Shown piece after piece: positions 26,554-35,353 of a stretch of 59,227 nt of DNA. The stretch lies in contig NZ_JARWOP010000323.1 in assembly GCF_029868745.1 (NCBI RefSeq), positions 1-59,227 on the forward strand, in the 5' to 3' direction. Each line of letters begins with the position of its first letter. Within the stretch, counting starts at the first letter, position 1. The position numbers and the translations under genes are program-made. The notes under the pieces are model-generated. The model was given only the letters and a program-made list of their open reading frames with translations, was not told the origin of the DNA and made no database searches. Source of the stretch: Nocardia wallacei (GTDB taxonomy: Bacteria > Actinomycetota > Actinomycetes > Mycobacteriales > Mycobacteriaceae).

Positions 26554-27882
26554 ATGCGGATGGCCGGGAATGTCGGCGGCGCTGGGGGTGGAAAGGTGCC
26601 CCGCGGTGCCATCACCGAGAAGGGCGACCTGGTCGAACTCGGGCCGGATTTCCTGGCCGATCCGCACCGCGTGTACGAGCAGCTACAGCTGCGCGCGCCT
26701 GTGCATCATGTGCGGCTGCCCAACGGCCAGACCGGCTGGCTCGTCACCGGGTACGACCTGGCCCGCAAGGTGCTCACCGACCGCCGGATCGGCAAGGACC
26801 TGGACCGGGCGCCGGCGGATGTCCGACGCCGGGCCGACGGGTTCGCGGCGATCATGGGTCATCTGTCGAAGCCCGGCGACACCCGGACGCCCGGACCGGT
26901 TCGGCACATGCTCAATTCCGATCCGCCCGAGCATACTCGGCTGCGCAAGCTCGTGACCGGGGCGTTCAGCGCCGGCACAGTCGAGGCGCTGCGCCCCGGA
27001 ATCATCGCCCACGCCGACGAATTGCTCGACAGGATGGCGGACCGACCGGTGGTCGACCTCATTGCCGACTACGCCCGCCCGATTCCGCTGGCCGCGATCT
27101 GCGACCTGCTGGGGGTGCCGCCGCGCGATCGAGATCGCTATCGGCGATTACTGCTCGACGCCATGCCCGGACTGGAGTCGCGCAAGGCCGTACGGACGGT
27201 GACACCCGAACAGGTCGCCGCCGCGGGCGCCAGCCTGGTGCGGTTCCTCGGCGAGCTCGTCGCCGCCAGGCGCACGGATCTCGGTGTGGACCTGCTGTCG
27301 GCGCTCATCGTCGCGCAGGGCGAAGGCGGACTGGACGAGCATGAGCTGGTCGCGACCTTGTTCCTGCTACAGATGGGCGGCCATGAGACGACCGCCAACC
27401 TCATCGGCACCGGTCTGTTCGCGTTGTTGCGCGACCGCTCGCTGTTCGATGCGCTGCGCACCGCTCCGGAGCAGATCCCGGCCGCGGTCGAGGAATTCCT
27501 GCGCTGGGACGGTCCCTCCCATTTCACTACCGCGCGAGTCACTCTCGAACCGGTGAGCCTGGACGGTGTCGAGGTGTCGGCGGGTGAGTTGGTGTGGGTG
27601 TCGCTCACGGCGGCCAATCGGGACCCCGGGCGTTTCGACGCACCGCAGACGGTGGCGAGCAGGCTGAAGCCGATGGGGCACTTGGGTTTCGGCTACGGCG
27701 TGCACCGCTGCGTCGGCGCGCCGCTGGCCCGCCTGGTGGCCGTGACCGCATTCGAGCGGATCCTGCGTCGGTACCCGGATCTGCGTCTCACGGTCGATCC
27801 GGACGAGATCCTCTGGCGCGACTCGGCATTCCGCGGCGTGCGGGAACTGCCGGCACGACCGGTCCCGCGGCGGTCCCCCTGA
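26554..27882 (+). CDS. Cytochrome P450
   Basis: Protein of up to 442 aa, a soluble class I bacterial P450 (CYP107-like in layout). The I-helix motif LLQMGGHETTANL, the ExxR motif in EEFLRW and the heme-binding loop FGYGVHRCVGAPLAR with its Cys ligand are all intact, so it is a catalytic oxygenase, not a heme-less glycosyltransferase activator. It would hydroxylate or epoxidise the aglycone. The start is uncertain: ATG 26554 or GTG 26596, the latter preceded by GGGGGTGGAAAG. The FkbM methyltransferase begins 33 nt downstream and is probably in the same operon. Confidence 0.92.
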   Translation: MRMAGNVGGAGGGKVPRGAITEKGDLVELGPDFLADPHRVYEQLQLRAPVHHVRLPNGQTGWLVTGYDLARKVLTDRRIGKDLDRAPADVRRRADGFAAIMGHLSKPGDTRTPGPVRHMLNSDPPEHTRLRKLVTGAFSAGTVEALRPGIIAHADELLDRMADRPVVDLIADYARPIPLAAICDLLGVPPRDRDRYRRLLLDAMPGLESRKAVRTVTPEQVAAAGASLVRFLGELVAARRTDLGVDLLSALIVAQGEGGLDEHELVATLFLLQMGGHETTANLIGTGLFALLRDRSLFDALRTAPEQIPAAVEEFLRWDGPSHFTTARVTLEPVSLDGVEVSAGELVWVSLTAANRDPGRFDAPQTVASRLKPMGHLGFGYGVHRCVGAPLARLVAVTAFERILRRYPDLRLTVDPDEILWRDSAFRGVRELPARPVPRRSP

Positions 27883-27914
27883 CCCGACCCACCCACGACG
27901 CCCGCCGAAGGGAT

Positions 27915-28718
27915 ATGACGATGTCGCACTCCGAACTCCGCACTGTGCTGTCGGAACACGACCTGCCCGACGGCAGGCAGATCCTCACTCCCGATCCGCT
28001 GTACGCGAAGCTGCTGTGGCGGTCGGTATCTCAAGATCCTTTCTACGGAGCAGCGGCCGCCGGTCTGTCCGCGGGCGATGTCGTGCTCGACATCGGCGCC
28101 AATATCGGCCTCACCACACTCTGCTTCGTCGCCGCGGCCCCCGGCCTCCGGGTGATCGCGGCCGAGCCCGCGCCGGTCAGCCACGCGGCCCTCCTCGCCA
28201 ACCTGGAGCGGCACGCACCCGGTTGCGTTGCGGTGCACACCGCCGTCGGATCTGCTTGCGGGACAGCGGAATTGACGTACTACCGCCGGTCCCCCGCCAA
28301 CTCGACGCTGTATCCGGATCTCGCGGACACGGTCGAGGTCAGTCGGACCTATCTGCGCAACGCGGGCCTGTCCGAGTCCGCCCGGGCGCAGCGGGAGAGC
28401 GCCATCGTCGCGAAGTTCCAGGACACCAGCCACGCCGTCGTGCCGGTGACCACGGTGGACGAACTCGTGGCGCGGTTCGATATCGAGCGGGTGGCGCTGG
28501 TCAAGATCGATGTGGAACGCGCGGAACTGGAGGTGATGAACGGAATCGGCGACGCCACGTGGCCGCGCATCGACCGGGTGGTCGTCGAGGTGCATGATCT
28601 GGACCACCGGGTGGATCGCGTCACGGAGCGGCTCAGCGGCCGCGGCTACCAGGTGGACGCCGGTCAGGATCCGAGTATGGCCGGAACCAACATCTACATG
28701 GTGAGCGCGAGCCGCTGA
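27915..28718 (+). CDS. FkbM-family methyltransferase
   Basis: Protein of 267 aa, SAM-dependent O-methyltransferase of the FkbM type. The SAM site is VVLDIGANIGLTTLCFVAAA, followed by VIAAEPAPVSHAALLANLE, and then VALVKIDVERAELEVMNGIG, the conserved K-D-V-E-x-x-E segment. ATG 27915 is taken as the start; the frame extends back into the P450 gene but without conserved residues. Together with the MycE-like enzyme it gives the cluster two O-methyltransferases. Whether its substrate is a sugar or the aglycone is not visible. Confidence 0.88.
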   Translation: MTMSHSELRTVLSEHDLPDGRQILTPDPLYAKLLWRSVSQDPFYGAAAAGLSAGDVVLDIGANIGLTTLCFVAAAPGLRVIAAEPAPVSHAALLANLERHAPGCVAVHTAVGSACGTAELTYYRRSPANSTLYPDLADTVEVSRTYLRNAGLSESARAQRESAIVAKFQDTSHAVVPVTTVDELVARFDIERVALVKIDVERAELEVMNGIGDATWPRIDRVVVEVHDLDHRVDRVTERLSGRGYQVDAGQDPSMAGTNIYMVSASR

Positions 28719-28729
28719 CGGTGTCCGCG

Positions 28730-29323
28730 CTAGCTGTTCGCGTAGTACTCCTTGCACTCGCCATAGGTCGGCAGCACACCACGTTCGATGGCCTGGCCCA
28801 GGCTCATCGCGTGCGCCATTTCCGTCGCCATGATCGGCGGTTCGCTCAGTCCCCAGGGCAGATTCAGTTCCGCGTCCAGCGGATGGATCGTGTAAGCCGC
28901 CTCCGGCACGTAGGTCGTCGAGCACAGATAGCCCACGCAGGTGTCGTCGGTGAGCGCGAGGAACGCGTGGCCCAGCCCGGCAGCGATGTACACGGCGATC
29001 CCGCCCGCCGCGTCGAGAATATTCACGCTGTGGGACCCGAACGTGGGCGAGTCGACGCGCAGGTCCACGACGATGTCCAGCGCGCTGCCGCGCAGACACA
29101 TCACGAATTTCGCCTGGCCGGGCGGGATCTGTACACTGTGCAGCCCCCGCAGGGTGTTACGGCGTGAGACGGAGAAGTTCATCTGCGCAACCTCGAACCG
29201 GTGCCCGACCGCGTCGCTGAGCCGGCCGCTGCGCATTGCCTCGTAGAAGTACCCGCGCTCGTCATGATGTTTCTCGGGCGTGATCCGGTAGGAATCCGGA
29301 ACATTCAGTTCCTCGATATTCAT
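28730..29323 (-). CDS. rmlC: dTDP-4-keto-6-deoxyhexose 3,5-epimerase
   Basis: Protein of 197 aa, cupin-fold epimerase. It shows HHDERGYFYEAMR near the N-terminus, NTLRGLHSVQIPPGQAKFVM with the catalytic-base His62, and RGSALDIVVDLR, then GLGHAFLAL and VGYLCSTTYVPEAA with active-site Tyr candidates. It acts on 4-keto-6-deoxy intermediates; whether it epimerises C3, C5 or both cannot be told. It lies 28 nt downstream of the 3-ketoreductase gene in a minus-strand operon. Confidence 0.9.
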   Translation of the reverse strand: MNIEELNVPDSYRITPEKHHDERGYFYEAMRSGRLSDAVGHRFEVAQMNFSVSRRNTLRGLHSVQIPPGQAKFVMCLRGSALDIVVDLRVDSPTFGSHSVNILDAAGGIAVYIAAGLGHAFLALTDDTCVGYLCSTTYVPEAAYTIHPLDAELNLPWGLSEPPIMATEMAHAMSLGQAIERGVLPTYGECKEYYANS

Positions 29324-29351
29324 TCGACCGCTCCTTCGTCGTGATCGGTGC

Positions 29352-30317
29352 TCAACGGATACGCCGCGCGGTGGTGGCGATGGCCTCGACCAGCTCCGCC
29401 TGCCGGACGATGGCCGCCACGTCGGTGCCTCGCCCCGTTCCGACGGCCCGGGCGAATGCCACCAGGCTGTTGCGAAATTGGGTATCCGGGCTCAGTCTTC
29501 GTTCCTCGATCACGCCCTGGCGGCCGATCCGGACGATCGGTGCGAGGTCGTCCGGCGGAGTGAACGCTCGATGCACGCTGATCCGCCCATGCTCGCCCCA
29601 CAGTGTGTACGCGCAGCGGTAGTCGTGCGCGAAACCGAAGGTCAGTTGCGCGGTGACGCCGGTCGGCGAAGCCAGCAGTGCACTGCCCGCGATATCGACA
29701 TTGTGCTTCGGCGACATCCGCAGTGTGGCGCCGACGAGTTCCAGCTCCGGGCCGAGGAACAATTGCGCGGCGCGGATCGGGTAGACGCCGGCGTCGTACA
29801 GCGCCCCGCCGTGCAACTCGGGCCGGTAACGAATATCACTGTCCGGCAACGGGGGAAAGGCGAAATCGGCGGTGAGGGCGCGCAACTCACCGATGACGCC
29901 GTCGGTGACCAGCTGTGTCACCGCGGCGTGCATGCTGTGGTGCAGAAAGGTGAAGTTCTCGACCAGGACCAGGTCGCGCTCGCAGGCGGCCGATGCCGCC
30001 GCCCACGCTTCGGCTTTCGTCGTGGCCAACGGCTTTTCCATCAAGACATGCAATCCCGCGTGCAGAGCGCGGTGCGCCCAGTGGGCGTGCAGGGACGGTG
30101 GCAGCGGGATATAGACGGCGTCGATGTCGGTGCGAGCCAGCAGCGCGTCGTAGCCGGCCACGGGTTCGCCGCCGAACCGAGCCGAGAAGGTCTCGGCCTT
30201 GTCGAGATCGCGACTGGCGAGGGCCACGAGGTTCAGCTCGGGCACCTGTTCGAGTGCGGGCAGGGTCTTTCGGCGAGCCACGTCGGCACAACCGATAACA
30301 CCCAGGCGAATTGTCAT
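29352..30317 (-). CDS. Gfo/Idh/MocA oxidoreductase, probable NDP-hexose 3-ketoreductase
   Basis: Protein of 321 aa from ATG 30317. The Rossmann start MTIRLGVIGCADVARRKTLP binds NAD(P)H. DAVYIPLPPSLHAHWAHRAL and HVLMEKPLATT contain the E-K-P motif with catalytic Lys, and YDAGVYPIRAAQLF is the typical D-x-G-x-Y-P segment. With the 2,3-dehydratase of the cluster it forms the known two-step route (as SpnO/SpnN) to a 2,6-dideoxysugar, where the 3-keto group is reduced after loss of O2. It is divergent from the second glycosyltransferase gene. Confidence 0.9.
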   Translation of the reverse strand: MTIRLGVIGCADVARRKTLPALEQVPELNLVALASRDLDKAETFSARFGGEPVAGYDALLARTDIDAVYIPLPPSLHAHWAHRALHAGLHVLMEKPLATTKAEAWAAASAACERDLVLVENFTFLHHSMHAAVTQLVTDGVIGELRALTADFAFPPLPDSDIRYRPELHGGALYDAGVYPIRAAQLFLGPELELVGATLRMSPKHNVDIAGSALLASPTGVTAQLTFGFAHDYRCAYTLWGEHGRISVHRAFTPPDDLAPIVRIGRQGVIEERRLSPDTQFRNSLVAFARAVGTGRGTDVAAIVRQAELVEAIATTARRIR

Positions 30318-30515
30318 GTCTGCCGTTGTCTCCGAGGGGAACACTCCGGGCCGGAAACGGACCGGATCGACCTCTTCCACTGTCCATCGTGGCGATCGAG
30401 CGGCACTGGAGCCACGCTGAAGCGGCAGTCGAATCCAGCACGACTCCAGGATGTTTCGAGTAGCGCGTGGCACCATGAGGTCGATTCCCGCGCGTGGAGA
30501 GAAACGGATACCGGC

Positions 30516-31730
30516 ATGCGAATTCTGTGCACGACATTTTCGTGGCCGTCACACCATTTTCCGATGGTGCCGCTGGAATGGGCATGCCAGGCCGCCGGAC
30601 ACGAGGTCTTGGTGGCGAGCACGCCGAGCCTGACCGACGTGATCCTGCGGTCGGGAATGCCTGCGGTCGCGGTCGGCAAGGATGTCGAGATGACTCCCGG
30701 TCCCGCCGCTCGCAGACGCACGGCGCGCCGAGCCCATAGGCGGTGGCCGGACAGGTGGCCGATCCACCCGGAGTTGCTGGACGAGACACAGCGCGAATTG
30801 GTCGCGGCGGTGGGACGCATTCACATCGGGATGGCCGAGGCGATGGTCGACGACCTCATCGAGGTCGCGCGGAGCTGGCGACCGGACCTGATATTGCACG
30901 ACGCATTGTCGTTCGCCGGGGCGGTCACCGCGTCGGTGCTGGACGTGCCGAATGTCAGTTCCCTGTGGGGCGCGCCCGGTCCACAGCGCGCCGAGATGCG
31001 TGACTTCCGCTCCGAGCCGCTGCCGGAGTACGTCGACCTCTACGCCACGCGCGCCGCGCCGATCCGGAATACGCCGACGGCCTGGATCGACCCGTGTCCG
31101 CCCGCGATCCGCCTACCGCTGGACGGACGGTGTCTGCCGGTGCGGTACGTGCCCTATAACGGGCCCGGCGCCGTTCCGGACTGGTTGTTCGAGCCGGGTC
31201 CGCGGCCGCGGGTCTGCGTGACGTGGGGCGCCACCGAGGCCAAACTCGGCGCCGCGCCAACGGATCTCGTCCGCGGGGTCCTGCGGGCGACCGCCGCGCT
31301 GGACGTCGAGGTCGTGCTCGCCACCACCGAGCAGATGCGGGTCGAACTGGGCGAGTTGCCGGTAGGCGTGCGCGTCGCGATCGACCTGCCCCTGAAGTAT
31401 CTGCTGCCCGGCTGCGCCGCGGTGGTGCACCACGGCGGCGCGGGAACCACCCTCACCGCGGGTATCAACGGCGTGCCTCAATTGATCATCACGACCAGGC
31501 CGGAGCCCGCGCTGATCGGATCGCAGTGGGCGGCCGGCGGCGGGGGTCGCCACCTCCTCGCCGCCGAGTTGCCCGCCGAGGAGGAAGCCACCGTCGAAGT
31601 GCTCGGCAGGGAGCTTGCCCTGGTGTTGCGGGAGTCGTCGTATCGGGCGGGAGCCGAGTCGATCAGGGCCGGGATGCTGGCGACGCCGAGCCCGGCCGAG
31701 CTGGTCGGATCCCTGGAACAGCTGGTGTAA
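30516..31730 (+). CDS. Macrolide-type GT1 glycosyltransferase, second copy
   Basis: Protein of 404 aa starting MRILCTTFSWPSHHFPMVPL, a GT-B enzyme of the same family as the one at 19497. The donor-binding box is CAAVVHHGGAGTTLTAGINGVPQ split over the C-terminal domain, with VCVTWGATEAKLG as the linker motif. Two glycosyltransferases imply at least two sugars on the product, or one iterative chain. The frame is open far upstream (to 29478), but that part is the antisense of the ketoreductase gene and is not coding. Confidence 0.92.
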   Translation: MRILCTTFSWPSHHFPMVPLEWACQAAGHEVLVASTPSLTDVILRSGMPAVAVGKDVEMTPGPAARRRTARRAHRRWPDRWPIHPELLDETQRELVAAVGRIHIGMAEAMVDDLIEVARSWRPDLILHDALSFAGAVTASVLDVPNVSSLWGAPGPQRAEMRDFRSEPLPEYVDLYATRAAPIRNTPTAWIDPCPPAIRLPLDGRCLPVRYVPYNGPGAVPDWLFEPGPRPRVCVTWGATEAKLGAAPTDLVRGVLRATAALDVEVVLATTEQMRVELGELPVGVRVAIDLPLKYLLPGCAAVVHHGGAGTTLTAGINGVPQLIITTRPEPALIGSQWAAGGGGRHLLAAELPAEEEATVEVLGRELALVLRESSYRAGAESIRAGMLATPSPAELVGSLEQLV

Positions 31731-31744
31731 GCGCGATCGGTCCG

Positions 31745-32554
31745 TCAGTCCGACAGATACTCCAGCCCGGAGTCGGCGAGCACGGCCTGGTGCACGCGCC
31801 ACAGCATTTTCGACGGTTCCAGCCCCACCTCGTCGATCATCCGGGCGCGCAATCGCTGGAAGACCTCGAGTGCCTCCAGCCGTCTGCCACTGCGATAGAG
31901 CGCGATCATGAGATGACCGTGCAGCCGCTCGTTGAACAGATGCTCGCCGGTCAATTCGGAGAGCTCGCTGATCACCTCGCGGTGGCGGCCGAGCCGCAGG
32001 TCGGCATCGATGCAATCTTCCAAGGCGACCATTCTGGCCTCCTCGAGACCGCGAACCTTCGGACGCAGCACCTGCCCGATGGGAACATCCGCGAAGGGAC
32101 ATCCGCGCCAGAGATCCAGCGCGTTGCGAAGTAATTCCGCGGCCTCGGCGATCCGGCCCTCGGTCGACGCGAGTCGTCCGCGCGCCGCCAGATCGGTGAA
32201 GTCGTGCAGATCGAGCTGCCGCGAGCGCATTTGCAGGGTGTAGCCCACCGGTTCGGTGACGAGAACCTCTTTCGTCACCACCTTGGCGTCGACGGCCAAT
32301 GAGTTCGTGAAGAACTTCCGGAGGGTCAGGATATAGGTCTGAATTGTGGTGACCGCGCTTTTCGGCGGGGTATCACCCCACAGTTCGGCCGCCAGTTTGT
32401 CGATCGGGACCGGCCGATTCGGATTCATGATCAGCAGTGCCAGCAGTTGCCGCGGCTTGGCAGCGCTCAACATCGGGGCGCGATCACCGGCTGTGAATGT
32501 CATGGTCCCCAGGATGGAAATTTTCAGGTCCACCGGTTCGGCGGTACGCAACAT
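31745..32554 (-). CDS. SARP-family regulator (AfsR/DnrI/RedD type)
   Basis: Protein of 269 aa. An OmpR-like winged helix (residues 10-105: KISILGTMTF, PRQLLALLIMNPNRPVPIDK and AELWGDTPPKSAVTTIQTYI) is followed by a bacterial transcriptional activator domain (about 112-260). It has the short single-module architecture of pathway-specific SARPs, which bind 11-bp-spaced heptamer repeats beside the -35 region and activate biosynthetic genes. Matching repeats occur upstream of rmlA and the mutS-like pair. It lies 6 nt downstream of the 2,3-dehydratase gene, so they are co-transcribed. Confidence 0.93.
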   Translation of the reverse strand: MLRTAEPVDLKISILGTMTFTAGDRAPMLSAAKPRQLLALLIMNPNRPVPIDKLAAELWGDTPPKSAVTTIQTYILTLRKFFTNSLAVDAKVVTKEVLVTEPVGYTLQMRSRQLDLHDFTDLAARGRLASTEGRIAEAAELLRNALDLWRGCPFADVPIGQVLRPKVRGLEEARMVALEDCIDADLRLGRHREVISELSELTGEHLFNERLHGHLMIALYRSGRRLEALEVFQRLRARMIDEVGLEPSKMLWRVHQAVLADSGLEYLSD

Positions 32555-32560
32555 CGCCGC

Positions 32561-34000
32561 TCACCACACCGAATTCAAGCACGCGATCAGGCTGCGCGCC
32601 TGCACGTTCAGGTAGTGGCCGTGTTCGAGCAGGCCCGTGAGCTGGCCGACCGTCATCCACAGATAGTCGGGAGGAACGTCCAGGTCCTGGTCCACCTCGA
32701 TGATGAGGTAGCGGTTCTGCGCCTGGAAGAAGCGGCCGCCCTCCTCGGACTGAATCGCGTCGTAGCGGATCTGTCCCGGCTCGGCCTCGAGGACCGCATC
32801 CAGAAACGGCGGTCGGTACCGGTCGGGCCAATCGGCGTAATTCTCCGGCGTGCACTGGACGGTCGGCGCCAACTCCACGATGTCGAGGTAGCCCGGTTCG
32901 ATCCGCGCATGCACCAAGACATGCAGCCCCCCGGCGAATCCGCAGACCAGGAATGCGATCACCCCGATACCTACCGGAGCGAGGAACGGCTGCGTCCACT
33001 CACGCACCTCGCGTCGAGACGAACGCACCGCCGCGGCGATCACCGAGAAGTATTTCCCGCTCTCGTGCGCGATGTCGCCCTCGGTGCGCCGCCATCCGCG
33101 CACCTCGCGCAACGGGAGGAGTTGGGCGGCAATCGAATTCCGGATCTTGATGTCGTTGAACCAGCGCATCACCTCGATCCTGGTATGTAATGCGCCGGTG
33201 CGCGGCGAGAGGGAGCGGGCCACCGCCAGCCGGAAATCATCCTCGACCCGGCCCTCCAGGACCTCCGCACTCCGGTCGAACGGGATACACGCGAAGACGG
33301 TGCGCAAGTCCATATTCATCAGGTTGTCCACGGCAGCGATGCGGCGCAGCAGACCGAGGGTAATCCAGCGATAACCGTGCCGCACCGGTACGGTCTCCGT
33401 GACCTCGACGACCATGTTGCGGTTGCGCTTTCGATAGAACCACGACCCTTGCTCGGACTGCAGTGCATCCACCAGCACCCGGGCCTTGTCGGGGGCGGTG
33501 AAGTATTCGAGGTACGGCACCGGCAGTCCGCCGTGTACCCGGGTGTAGTTGCTCTGCGTGGCCTGGACCGTGGGAGACACCTGCACCACGTTGATATTGC
33601 CCGGCTCCACCTTGGCCTGGACCAGACAATGCAGCACGCCGTCGAAATCCCGGACGACCAATCCGAGTATGCCGACCTCGGATTGATTGATGATCGGCTG
33701 CGTCCAATGCGGCACCGGCGGCTGTTCGGTGGTGACCTGCAGACCTTGGACAGTGAAGAAGCGACCGCTGTCGTGCCCCAGATTCCCGGTCTCCGCATCG
33801 AACTTCCAGTTCCGCAGGTCGGCGAACGGCACGCGCTCGACCGCGAGCTCTGTGTCGGAGCGCATCTCCTCCCACCAGCGCTCGAAGTCGCCCGCGGGCG
33901 CCGTGGCGGTCTCGGTGACCATTGCCGAGGCGGCCAGCAACGATCGATCCACAATGTCTCGACTCGATCTCGGTCGCCTGGCCCGAACAATCTCGGACAT
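32561..34000 (-). CDS. NDP-hexose 2,3-dehydratase
   Basis: Protein of 479 aa from ATG 34000 with two tandem homologous halves, as in EvaA/TylCVI/SpnO enzymes: first half FDAETGNLGHDSGRFFTVQG...WTQPIINQSEVGILGLVVRD, second half TEGDIAHESGKYFSVIAAAV...WTQPFLAPVGIGVIAFLVCG. It removes the C2 hydroxyl from a 4-keto-6-deoxy NDP-hexose, giving a 3,4-diketo-2,6-dideoxy intermediate that the neighbouring Gfo/Idh ketoreductase would reduce. Its presence shows that a 2-deoxysugar is made. The SARP gene follows after 6 nt. Confidence 0.93.
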   Translation of the reverse strand: MSEIVRARRPRSSRDIVDRSLLAASAMVTETATAPAGDFERWWEEMRSDTELAVERVPFADLRNWKFDAETGNLGHDSGRFFTVQGLQVTTEQPPVPHWTQPIINQSEVGILGLVVRDFDGVLHCLVQAKVEPGNINVVQVSPTVQATQSNYTRVHGGLPVPYLEYFTAPDKARVLVDALQSEQGSWFYRKRNRNMVVEVTETVPVRHGYRWITLGLLRRIAAVDNLMNMDLRTVFACIPFDRSAEVLEGRVEDDFRLAVARSLSPRTGALHTRIEVMRWFNDIKIRNSIAAQLLPLREVRGWRRTEGDIAHESGKYFSVIAAAVRSSRREVREWTQPFLAPVGIGVIAFLVCGFAGGLHVLVHARIEPGYLDIVELAPTVQCTPENYADWPDRYRPPFLDAVLEAEPGQIRYDAIQSEEGGRFFQAQNRYLIIEVDQDLDVPPDYLWMTVGQLTGLLEHGHYLNVQARSLIACLNSVW

Positions 34001-34150
34001 TCCGCTTCCTCCTCGCTCGGGGCCACCGTCGCTCGGAGTATTACATTCATGCTCGAACCACACTAGAGCCGAGCCGCCGCCGCACGACAATGAAATGTCA
34101 TCCGCATCTCCCTTGTTACCCTGCTCGACGTGCGCGTATCGCGTGTTACG

Positions 34151-34210
34151 CGGGCATTCTCGAGTGAGGCAACAATGCCTGTCGTACCCGGGCATTTGTC
34201 ATGAGGCAAC
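34151..34210. repeat. Direct repeat of about 22 nt in the 2,3-dehydratase upstream region
   Basis: CGGGCATTCTCGAGTGAGGC (34151-34170) followed by AAC is repeated, with a few changes, as CGGGCATTTGTCATGAGGCA (34189-34208) followed by AC, 38 nt further on. Both copies lie 150-210 nt upstream of the 2,3-dehydratase/SARP operon and could be a regulator-binding site. Otherwise the gap 34001-34365 holds no gene. Confidence 0.5.
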
Positions 34211-34365
34211 CAGCGCGCCGCACCGGACACGGAGCACGGCATCGTCGGCGGGGAGGGGGACACGTCATCCAGCTTCGGGGGCAAAGCAGGGACGAAATGC
34301 CCTATTGCGGTGCGGGAATCGGAGTAGAGGCTTCGAGGCATCGATGTTTCAGATGAGGACAGATC

Positions 34366-34881
34366 ATGACGATGCCGCCGCTATTTCCGTCGCAGCCGGA
34401 GTCTCCGCCGCGTCCGAAGGAGCGCCTGCTGTGGCCGTGGATCCTGTTCGGGGCCACGATTCTCGCGCTCTGCGGGTGTGCTGCGGTGATCAGCGCCGCC
34501 GTGGACTTGGCGATCCGGTCATCCGCCGAGAACGCTGCGGCGGCGACTCCCCCCGCGGAGAGCCCCGCGCCCACTCCGGCGGTGCTTATTCCGCCGTTGC
34601 CGACCACACCGCAGCCCAAAACCATTACCTACGAAGTCATCTCGAATGCCGGGCTGAATACGGTCGCCTACTTCGACGAGCAGTCCGATCTCGCGAAGGA
34701 ACCGGGTGTTCGCGCGCCGTGGGTGAAGACCGTGGTGAACAGTTCGGCCGTGACCGTCTCGGGGCTCAGCGCGCAGACCAACGGCACCTCGGTGACGTGC
34801 CGGATCACCGTGGACGGGGTGGTGGCGGACGAGCGGACCGCCACGGGCAAGTACGCGGCGGTCAATTGCACGGGGCGGTGA
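34366..34881 (+). CDS. MmpS-family membrane protein
   Basis: Protein of 171 aa: a short cytoplasmic head, one TM segment (about 22-48, WPWILFGATILALCGCAAVI), a Pro/Ala-rich linker, and an extracytoplasmic beta-rich domain (ITYEVISNAGLNTVAYFDEQ ... VSGLSAQTNGTSVTCRITVD) typical of MmpS. Mycobacterial MmpS proteins assist MmpL exporters of lipids or siderophores. No MmpL gene is next to it here, so its partner is elsewhere or it acts alone. It lies just outside the sugar cluster and probably does not belong to it. Confidence 0.82.
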   Translation: MTMPPLFPSQPESPPRPKERLLWPWILFGATILALCGCAAVISAAVDLAIRSSAENAAAATPPAESPAPTPAVLIPPLPTTPQPKTITYEVISNAGLNTVAYFDEQSDLAKEPGVRAPWVKTVVNSSAVTVSGLSAQTNGTSVTCRITVDGVVADERTATGKYAAVNCTGR

Positions 34882-34951
34882 GTTCGCGCGAATTGCCCTG
34901 CGCCGGAAGCTCTGTAGGATGAGCGTCTCGCGGTAGACGAAGGAGTGGGGG

Positions 34952-35329
34952 ATGCCGTACGCCGTTGTGGGGGTCGTGACTCTCCTGTTGTGGGTGTATT
35001 GCCTGATCGATGTGATCACTGCGCCGGAGAGCGGAATTCGGCAGTTGCCGAAGGCCGGGTGGCTGTTGGTGGTGATCCTGTTGCCGACCGTCGGTGCGCT
35101 GCTGTGGTTGTTCATCGGGCGGCCGATCTCCGAGGGCCGTAACACAGCGCCGAGCCGATTCCCCGAATATGACCGGCCCGGACGCTATGTTCCGCAGAAT
35201 TCGGAGGCGGACGAGGCGTTCCTGCGTGGGCTGCGCGAGCGTGCGGAACAGCAACGCCAGGAAGCGCGGCGACAGGAAGCGGCCAGGCAGGCGGAGATCG
35301 ACCGGCGTCGCGAAGCCGGCGAGCTTTGA
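34952..35329 (+). CDS. PLDc_N-domain small membrane protein
   Basis: Protein of 125 aa with two TM helices (about 4-25 and 38-60) separated by ITAPESGIRQLPKAGW, the phospholipase D-nuclease N-terminal (PLDc_N) motif pattern LP.A.W...I...P.VG.LLWL. The C-terminal 60 residues are a highly charged, Arg/Glu/Gln-rich coiled segment. No catalytic HKD motif is present, so it is not a phospholipase. Function is unknown; such proteins are common as stand-alone actinobacterial membrane proteins. Confidence 0.8.
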   Translation: MPYAVVGVVTLLLWVYCLIDVITAPESGIRQLPKAGWLLVVILLPTVGALLWLFIGRPISEGRNTAPSRFPEYDRPGRYVPQNSEADEAFLRGLRERAEQQRQEARRQEAARQAEIDRRREAGEL

Positions 35330-35353
35330 TCAGAACGGGTCACCGAGACTCGA

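Noticed and set aside
26554..27882. P450 as a DesVIII/EryCII-type glycosyltransferase activator
   Set aside because: Activators lack the heme ligand, but this protein has an intact heme-binding Cys, ExxR and I-helix threonines.
30420..30460. Possible 11-bp-spaced heptamers TCGAATC/ACGACTC before the second glycosyltransferase gene
   Set aside because: The heptamers do not match TGAATGC and no -10-like hexamer lies at the expected distance.
29478..30515. Upstream extension of the second glycosyltransferase frame
   Set aside because: These codons are the antisense of the ketoreductase gene; the glycosyltransferase N-terminus MRILCTTF starts at 30516.
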